A stretch of 64,000 bases of DNA, taken from positions 1 to 64,000 of the forward strand of contig NZ_CP023667.1 of assembly GCF_002443155.1 (NCBI RefSeq), read 5' to 3'. This stretch comes from Alcaligenes faecalis (GTDB lineage: Bacteria; Pseudomonadota; Gammaproteobacteria; Burkholderiales; Burkholderiaceae_B). Below the pieces are notes generated by a model. That model saw only the letters and a program-made list of their open reading frames with translations, was not told where the DNA came from and did not search any database. The translations under genes and the position numbers were made by a program. The first letter of the stretch is position 1, and each line of letters begins with the position of its first letter. This document shows, piece after piece, positions 59,287 through 64,000 of this stretch.

Positions 59287-60927
59287 TTATTCTTGCGTTG
59301 TGTTTTCTAATTGCTCGCGCAACTGGGCGCGCAGTTCCTTGCGGCTGATCTTCAAGGCCGCCGTTTCCATGAAACGATCCACAAACACGATTTGGTCCGG
59401 TACCTTGAAGTCGGCCAGACCACGGCTGCGTATCCATTTCTTCAGTTCAATCGCGCGTGGCTTGTCATCCTTGGGAATGATGAAGGCGCAGCTGCGCTCG
59501 CCCAGGAACTCGTCGGGCACCGACACCACCGCAGCATCAAAGACCTGCGGGTGGGCCAGCAGATGGTCTTCAATTTCCTCGGCGGAAATTTTCTCGCCAG
59601 CGCGGTTGATATGGTCAGTGGCACGGCCCTGAACCATCAAGTAGCCTTCGGGTGTCATGCGTACCACGTCGCCTGTGCGGTAAAAGCCGTCCTCGGTAAA
59701 GGAGCGGGCATTGGCCGACGGGTTGTTGTGATAGGCGCGGATTGTGTAGGGGCCACGTGTCAGCAGATAGCCGGTTTCACCAGGGGCCACCGGATTGCCG
59801 TTGTCGTCCACGATCAGGATTTCATCGTCCGGGCTGATAGGGCGGCCCTGGGTGTTGATGATGATGTCCTCGGGGTCGTCCAGGCGGGTGTAGTTCACCA
59901 GGCCTTCGGCCATGCCGAACACTTGTTGCAAGGTGACGCCCAGAGTGGGTCGCACGCGCTTGGCCGCTTCGGCGTTCAGTTTGGCACCGCCCACCTGGAT
60001 CACTTTCAGCGATTCCAGATTGGCATTGGTCTTGGTGGCTGCATCCATCCACAGCATCAGCAGCGGGGGAACCAGACTAGTGTCGGTTACGCCTTCGCGC
60101 TCGATCAGTTCAAAGCAAACGTCCGGGCTGGGGGCAGGGCTGAGCACCACTTTGGCACCGGCATACAGCGCACCCAGAAAACCGGGCGAGCTCATGGGGA
60201 AGTTGTGCGCAATGGGCAAGGCGCCCAGGAACACGCTGTGCTCGTCCAGACCGGCAATCTTGGCGCTTTCGCGCAAGGTGTAGATGTAATCGTCGTGCGT
60301 GCGGGGGATCAGCTTGGACAAGCCGGTGCTGCCACCCGAGATTTGCAGGAAAGCCACTTCGGAAGGCTGGGCAGCCGACTCGGGCACGTCCACATTGGCT
60401 GCACTGCTTTGCAGCTGGGCAAGCGAGGTGTATTCCTGCGCATCGCCCACGATGTAGACCTGCTCGACATGCGGGCAGCGTTCACGCAGCTCGCGTACCA
60501 AAGGCAGGTAATCAAAACCGGCATGCGTATCCACACCGATATAGGCGCGAGCCTGGGCGGTATTGGCAAAGTGCTCGACTTCGGTAATGCGGTGCGCTGG
60601 CAAGACGTACACGGGCAACAGACCGGCACGGAACAGGCCAAAGATCACGCTGACAAATTCAGGGATATTGGGCAGGTGCACCAGCACCCGGTCGCCCTTG
60701 CGCAAACCGGCTTGCAGCAGCCCCGCTGCGACCTGGCTGGCGTACTGGTCCAGCGCGCCATAGGTCCAGCGCTGGTTGCCGCCAACAACGGCTTCACGTT
60801 CTGGATGGTTTTGCGCGCGCGTGCGCAGCAAGGCACCAAACGTTTCCCCTTGCCAGTGTCCGGCATCGCGATAGCGTTGGGCAAAGGCGTCAGGCCAAAT
60901 TTGTTCAACAGGAATAGATTTCATCAT
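59287..60927 (-). CDS. entE: 2,3-dihydroxybenzoate-AMP ligase
   Basis: The 546-residue ANL-superfamily enzyme adenylates 2,3-dihydroxybenzoate and loads it on the aryl carrier protein. Motifs: LQISGGSTGLSKLIPRTH (phosphate loop), LPIAHNFPMSSPGF with the Asn typical of aryl-acid ligases, GMAEGLVNYTRLDD and GRATDHINRAGEKISAEEIE with the C-terminal Lys further on in TAALKISRKELR. Starts at 60927 and 60924 are adjacent, with no clear Shine-Dalgarno sequence; a Fur-like box lies immediately upstream. Confidence 0.95.
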   Translation of the reverse strand: MMKSIPVEQIWPDAFAQRYRDAGHWQGETFGALLRTRAQNHPEREAVVGGNQRWTYGALDQYASQVAAGLLQAGLRKGDRVLVHLPNIPEFVSVIFGLFRAGLLPVYVLPAHRITEVEHFANTAQARAYIGVDTHAGFDYLPLVRELRERCPHVEQVYIVGDAQEYTSLAQLQSSAANVDVPESAAQPSEVAFLQISGGSTGLSKLIPRTHDDYIYTLRESAKIAGLDEHSVFLGALPIAHNFPMSSPGFLGALYAGAKVVLSPAPSPDVCFELIEREGVTDTSLVPPLLMLWMDAATKTNANLESLKVIQVGGAKLNAEAAKRVRPTLGVTLQQVFGMAEGLVNYTRLDDPEDIIINTQGRPISPDDEILIVDDNGNPVAPGETGYLLTRGPYTIRAYHNNPSANARSFTEDGFYRTGDVVRMTPEGYLMVQGRATDHINRAGEKISAEEIEDHLLAHPQVFDAAVVSVPDEFLGERSCAFIIPKDDKPRAIELKKWIRSRGLADFKVPDQIVFVDRFMETAALKISRKELRAQLREQLENTTQE

Positions 60928-60928
60928 G

Positions 60929-60947
60929 GTAATGAGAACTATTACAT
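60929..60947 (-). promoter_or_regulatory. Fur-like box before entE
   Basis: TGTAATAGTTCTCATTACC (minus strand) matches the AATGATAATnATTnTCATT-type Fur consensus at most AT-rich positions, including the TTCTCATTA half. It sits in the 41-bp gap between the PPTase and entE and overlaps the region just upstream of the start codon. It would repress the whole ent operon when iron is plentiful. Confidence 0.7.
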
Positions 60948-60968
60948 AAATAAGTAGGCTTGTCAGAA

Positions 60969-61655
60969 TTACTCATGGTAGGTCAGCTTGACGTCAGGCA
61001 GTTGAATACTGTCCAGAAAACTGACTGTCCATGGAGCAAAGGAAGTGTCCAAACAGACTGCGGCGGCATAGTTTTCCACCGGCCGGTGACTGTGCACCAC
61101 CAAATCTTGCAAGATGGGATGGGGGGATTGTACGGTGCATCCGTGATCTGGGTGACCGTCCAAGGATAATTCTTGAGGCTGAATATGAAAACCCGTGCCC
61201 GCATGCTTCAGGGCCGCTTCTTTTCCACACCACAGTGCATAAAAATCCAGATCGCATTTTAACCAACTGCGTTCGGACGGCACACTGCAATGTTCGACCA
61301 GCCCCGGTTTGACGGGCAGGCGCATGGCTTCTATGTCCACGCCTATGATTTGGTCGGCAATTCCAATGAGTACACGCTCGCCGCTGTGCGACAGGCTAAA
61401 GTGCAGGTCGGTGTCGTCCAGATCCAGAACTGGCTTGCCGTGTTCCAGCGTTGTCACCGGGACGGCGCGGGGCGTGCAGCCCAGCAAGGGCGCCAGAAAA
61501 TGGCGCAGGGCACCATGGGCCAGCAGGCTTAAGTGCTGATCTGACTGACGTTTGCGGCGGGCAATCACGGCCAGGGTGCTGTCCGGGATCTGGCTTCGTA
61601 ACCAGGATTCCATACCTGCAGGCAGGGGAAGCGACAAGCTGTACACAGCCAGCAT
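60969..61655 (-). CDS. 4'-phosphopantetheinyl transferase (EntD/Sfp type)
   Basis: The 228-residue product transfers phosphopantetheine from CoA to carrier proteins. It shows the Sfp-type motifs LHFSLSHSGE, IGVDIEAMR (Mg ligands Asp, Glu) and WCGKEAALKHAG (W-x-x-KEA). It should activate EntF and the free aryl carrier protein in the adjacent operon. The start is the ATG at 61655, 1 nt after the livF TGA, so it is translationally coupled to livF rather than to the ent genes. It ends 41 bp before entE. It is the only PPTase in this window; primary-metabolism ACP may use another. Confidence 0.9.
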   Translation of the reverse strand: MLAVYSLSLPLPAGMESWLRSQIPDSTLAVIARRKRQSDQHLSLLAHGALRHFLAPLLGCTPRAVPVTTLEHGKPVLDLDDTDLHFSLSHSGERVLIGIADQIIGVDIEAMRLPVKPGLVEHCSVPSERSWLKCDLDFYALWCGKEAALKHAGTGFHIQPQELSLDGHPDHGCTVQSPHPILQDLVVHSHRPVENYAAAVCLDTSFAPWTVSFLDSIQLPDVKLTYHE

Positions 61656-61656
61656 G

Positions 61657-62373
61657 TCAAAGTCCCAAATGGCGTTGCAAAAGGGCGGCGTCCTGGCGTA
61701 ACTGCTCGGCAGGGCCGTCGTAAACCAGCTGACCATTGCCCAGCAACAAGGCTCGATCCGCCAATTGCAGGGCCAGGCTTAAATTCTGTTCGGCAATCAG
61801 CACGGTAATGCCCTGCTCGTTCAGCGTTTGCAGCTGCGGTAGCAAGGTGTCCTGAATGGTCATGGGGGCCAGGCCTTCGCTGGGTTCGTCCAGAACAATA
61901 ATGGAGGACTGTGTCAGCAGGGCGCGGGCCAGCGCCAGCAATTGCCGTTCGCCACCACTCAAGGCGGAGCAGGAGGACTGGCGGCGCTCGTACAGACGCG
62001 GCATGGATTCATAAATGCTGTTCAGCGTCCAGCGATCATCCGAGCGTGGACGGCGGGCCAGCCCGGCCAGGCGCAGGCTTTCCTGCACGGTCAGTGTGGG
62101 AAATCGGCCCCGGCCTTGTGGCACCAGCGCCATGCCTAGAAAGGCGATTTTGTGGGTAGGCCAGCCCGCAATATTTTGTCCATGCACATTGATTTGCCCA
62201 CTCCACTGCGGGCCCATATTGAACAGGCAGTGCAGCAGGCTGGTTTTTCCGGCGCCGTTGCGGCCCAGCAGGGCCACGCTCTGGCCGCCGGGAATATCCA
62301 GCGAAATTTCTTGCAGAATGTCGGCCCGATCGTAGCGTGCATGCAGGCCCAATATGTTCAGCGCTGTGCTCAT
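61657..62373 (-). CDS. livF: Branched-chain amino acid type ABC transporter ATPase, LivF-like
   Basis: The 238-residue ATPase has Walker A GRNGAGKTS (about residues 37-45), signature LSGGERQLLALARAL, Walker B IIVLDEPSEG and a switch His-like region. It is one of the two nucleotide-binding subunits of a high-affinity HAAT-family importer for branched-chain amino acids, amides or urea. It overlaps livG by 4 nt and is followed 1 nt later by the PPTase gene. The substrate cannot be told from this subunit. Confidence 0.93.
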   Translation of the reverse strand: MSTALNILGLHARYDRADILQEISLDIPGGQSVALLGRNGAGKTSLLHCLFNMGPQWSGQINVHGQNIAGWPTHKIAFLGMALVPQGRGRFPTLTVQESLRLAGLARRPRSDDRWTLNSIYESMPRLYERRQSSCSALSGGERQLLALARALLTQSSIIVLDEPSEGLAPMTIQDTLLPQLQTLNEQGITVLIAEQNLSLALQLADRALLLGNGQLVYDGPAEQLRQDAALLQRHLGL

Positions 62374-63128
62374 GCTGTCTCCAAAGCCAGTTCACCCAGG
62401 TAGGCCTGGCGCGCGCCAGCGTGCTGGCGCACGGCGTCCGGGGTATCGCAGGTCAGCAAGGTGCCGGACGACAGCACGGCGATCCGGTCGCATTCCTGAA
62501 AAACAATATCAATGTCGTGGCTGATCAGCAGCACGGCGCATTGGCCGCGCATGGCATGGACCAGCGCCATGACTTCACGGGATTCGGATTCGGACAGGCC
62601 AGCGGTTGGCTCGTCCAGCAAGAGGACTCGGGGTTCCTGCGCCAGGGCAATCAGCAAATCCAGGATGCGTTGCTCGCCATAAGACAGGGAGCGGGCCAGC
62701 AAATGGCCGCGACCGGCCAGGGCGCTGTGTTCCAGCAATGCTTCGGCCGCTTGTTGACTGGCATTGCGGGCAGACTTGCGGCCCCACCAGTGGTAGCCGC
62801 AATCTTTTTTGATGCGCACGGCCAGGGCCAGATTTTGCAGCAGGCTCAGTTCAGGAAAGATGCGGCTGGTCTGAAAGCTGCGTACCAGACCTTGCTTGGC
62901 GCGCTCAATGGGCCCCAGGCTGCGCAGGTTCTTGCCTTCCAGCAAGACCTGGCCGCTGGAGGGCGTGGCCAAACCGCTGATGATATTGAACAGCGTGGTT
63001 TTGCCTGCCCCATTGGGTCCAATCAGCCCCAGGGTTTCGCCCGCACGCAGCTCCAGACTGACATCCGTCAGGATATCCAGGCCCCCCACATGCAAGGCCA
63101 GTTCGCGAGTGCTTAGTAACACGCTCAT
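62370..63128 (-). CDS. livG: Branched-chain amino acid type ABC transporter ATPase, LivG-like
   Basis: The 252-residue ATPase has Walker A GPNGAGKTT, the family insert NLALAVRIKKDCG, a signature variant SLSYGEQRILDL, Walker B RVLLLDEPTAGLS and the switch segment LLISHDID. It pairs with LivF. Its start overlaps the livM stop by 4 nt. Confidence 0.94.
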   Translation of the reverse strand: MSVLLSTRELALHVGGLDILTDVSLELRAGETLGLIGPNGAGKTTLFNIISGLATPSSGQVLLEGKNLRSLGPIERAKQGLVRSFQTSRIFPELSLLQNLALAVRIKKDCGYHWWGRKSARNASQQAAEALLEHSALAGRGHLLARSLSYGEQRILDLLIALAQEPRVLLLDEPTAGLSESESREVMALVHAMRGQCAVLLISHDIDIVFQECDRIAVLSSGTLLTCDTPDAVRQHAGARQAYLGELALETA

Positions 63129-64000
63129 GAGGACCTCTTGCGCCGCTCAGCCAGACCGTTGGGCATGAACAGAACCGTCAGCACAAAGATCAAACCCACC
63201 AGCAACTGCCAACGATCCGTGTAGGAGCTGAGGTAGGTCTGGGCAAACAGATAAAACGTAGCGCCGATGAACGCCCCGCGCCAGGTGCGTATGCCACCGA
63301 TCACGCCCATGATGATGAGTGTGGCCGAGAAGCTCCAATGCACTTGTTGCGGGCTGACGTACTGGTTCGCAAAGGGATACAGGCCGCCAGCTGCACCGGC
63401 TACCGCACCTGCAATCATGAAGGTGTAGAGGCGAATGCGCCATGCCTGATAACCCAGGGCAGCCATGCGCAAGGGCTGGTCACGCAGGCCGGTCAAGGCC
63501 AGCCCGATCGGGGCGCGGCTAAAGGAGCGCAGCAGCAACCAGCAGATCACCGCCAGCACCAGGGCCAGAATCATCAGGGTGTAGGGAGCGCTCAGGGGCA
63601 GGTCACCCAGGCTCAGGCGCGGGAAACCGCGCAGGCCGTCTGCACCGCCGGTGACGTCACGCCAGCGAAACGCCACTTCCCAGATCAACTGACCGGCAAC
63701 CAGCGTTGCCACCATGAAAAACAGTTCGGAACTGCGCAGGCTGATCAGCGCCATCAAAATGGACAGCAAGGTCCCCGCCACAATGCCCACCAGCAACATC
63801 AGTGGCAGGGACGCGCCCCAGTACTGGCTGCTGACAGCGGTGGCGTAGGCGGCAAAGCCAAAGACGGCACCGTGACCCAGGGACACGAGGCCGCCGTAAC
63901 CAATCAAGAGATTGATGCTAAGGACAGCGCAACCGATCAGCAGGGCTTCGGTGCCAAAGCGCCACAAGAAGGCGTCGCCCCAGAAATAGCTGCTGAGCAG
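63125..64000 (-). CDS. livM: Branched-chain amino acid type ABC transporter permease, LivM-like (5' end missing)
   Basis: This permease gene runs off the right edge; at least 291 codons are in the window and the frame is still open at base 64000. It shows hydrophobic helices throughout and the family segment LIGYGGLVSLGHGAVFGFAAY near the visible start, with TGLRDQPLRMAALGY as the cytoplasmic coupling loop. The TTG at 63967 is not the true start, since the frame continues upstream without a stop. A livH partner probably lies beyond the edge. Confidence 0.92.
   Translation of the reverse strand: MLSSYFWGDAFLWRFGTEALLIGCAVLSINLLIGYGGLVSLGHGAVFGFAAYATAVSSQYWGASLPLMLLVGIVAGTLLSILMALISLRSSELFFMVATLVAGQLIWEVAFRWRDVTGGADGLRGFPRLSLGDLPLSAPYTLMILALVLAVICWLLLRSFSRAPIGLALTGLRDQPLRMAALGYQAWRIRLYTFMIAGAVAGAAGGLYPFANQYVSPQQVHWSFSATLIIMGVIGGIRTWRGAFIGATFYLFAQTYLSSYTDRWQLLVGLIFVLTVLFMPNGLAERRKRSS

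Noticed and set aside
59311..60957. A 548-codon open frame antisense to entE
   Set aside because: Long antisense frames are common in high-GC genes with strong third-position bias. The product has no recognisable domain and the sense strand is a clear entE. The same applies to long antisense frames over dacA/dat (10061-11728), trpE (34881-36392), the exporter (53837-54985) and entF (56957-58525).

Overview
The window is a stretch of ordinary chromosome from a betaproteobacterium of the family Alcaligenaceae. The 16S rRNA gene reads like Alcaligenes (A. faecalis group). The gene order birA-coaX, dacA-dat-ybeD-lipB-lipA, and gph-trpE-trpG-trpD-trpC next to rpe, apaG and mltA also fits Burkholderiales. 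GC content is high throughout, apart from intergenic DNA and the 3' third of galU. I see no prophage, insertion sequence, transposase or CRISPR array.

Layout from left to right. 0-3.1 kb holds a LysR regulator, a DUF1445 protein and a TRAP-type binding protein. 3.2-7.4 kb has envelope genes (waaC, waaA, galU), a cold-shock gene and a 58-residue membrane-anchored protein. 7.5-16.6 kb is housekeeping: coaX, birA, dacA, D-amino acid aminotransferase, ybeD, lipB, lipA, ung, and an enoyl-CoA hydratase gene lying inverted between lipB and lipA. 16.6-23.3 kb is a complete rRNA operon (16S, tRNA-Ile, tRNA-Ala, 23S, 5S) with three candidate promoters, two boxB-boxA antitermination elements and a strong terminator; its upstream flank carries three AT-rich palindromes and an 11-copy tetranucleotide repeat.

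23.5-31.7 kb is a coherent anaerobic module: a Dnr-like Crp/Fnr regulator with a perfect TTGAC-N4-GTCAA site upstream, a polytopic membrane protein paired with a DUF2249 protein, ubiU-ubiV-ubiT for oxygen-independent ubiquinone synthesis, and a class III ribonucleotide reductase operon. The reductase is split: the large NrdD (612 aa) stops after its zinc motif and carries a Pro-Thr repeat tail, while the glycyl-radical segment is encoded separately as a 60-residue protein, followed by nrdG. The nrdD promoter has two NrdR-type boxes exactly 31 bp apart and an FNR-type site sharing the TTGAT-N4-GTTAA form of the one before ubiU.

32-43.9 kb contains trpE-G-D-C plus a HIT gene, preceded by a Trp-rich leader peptide and attenuator I read directly in the sequence, then gph, an EAL-CBS-GGDEF protein, rpe, apaG, mltA, a UbiH-family hydroxylase and dsbC. 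44-47.5 kb holds an unusual regulator (pseudo-receiver, winged helix, degenerate EAL) and a chemoreceptor. 47.6-61 kb is a catecholate siderophore locus: a periplasmic esterase, entA, entB (isochorismatase only), entC, a YncE-like beta-propeller, an EntS-like exporter, a serine-activating EntF, a free-standing aryl carrier protein and entE, with a Fur-like box before entE. The matching phosphopantetheinyl transferase is not in that operon; it sits 1 nt behind livF at the end of a LivM-LivG-LivF ABC transporter operon that runs off the right edge.

The observations I rate highest are the split NrdD, the pseudo-receiver/winged-helix/degenerate-EAL regulator, the oxygen-response module with its shared sites, the PPTase coupled to an ABC importer, a 231-bp nested palindrome, and the trp attenuator.
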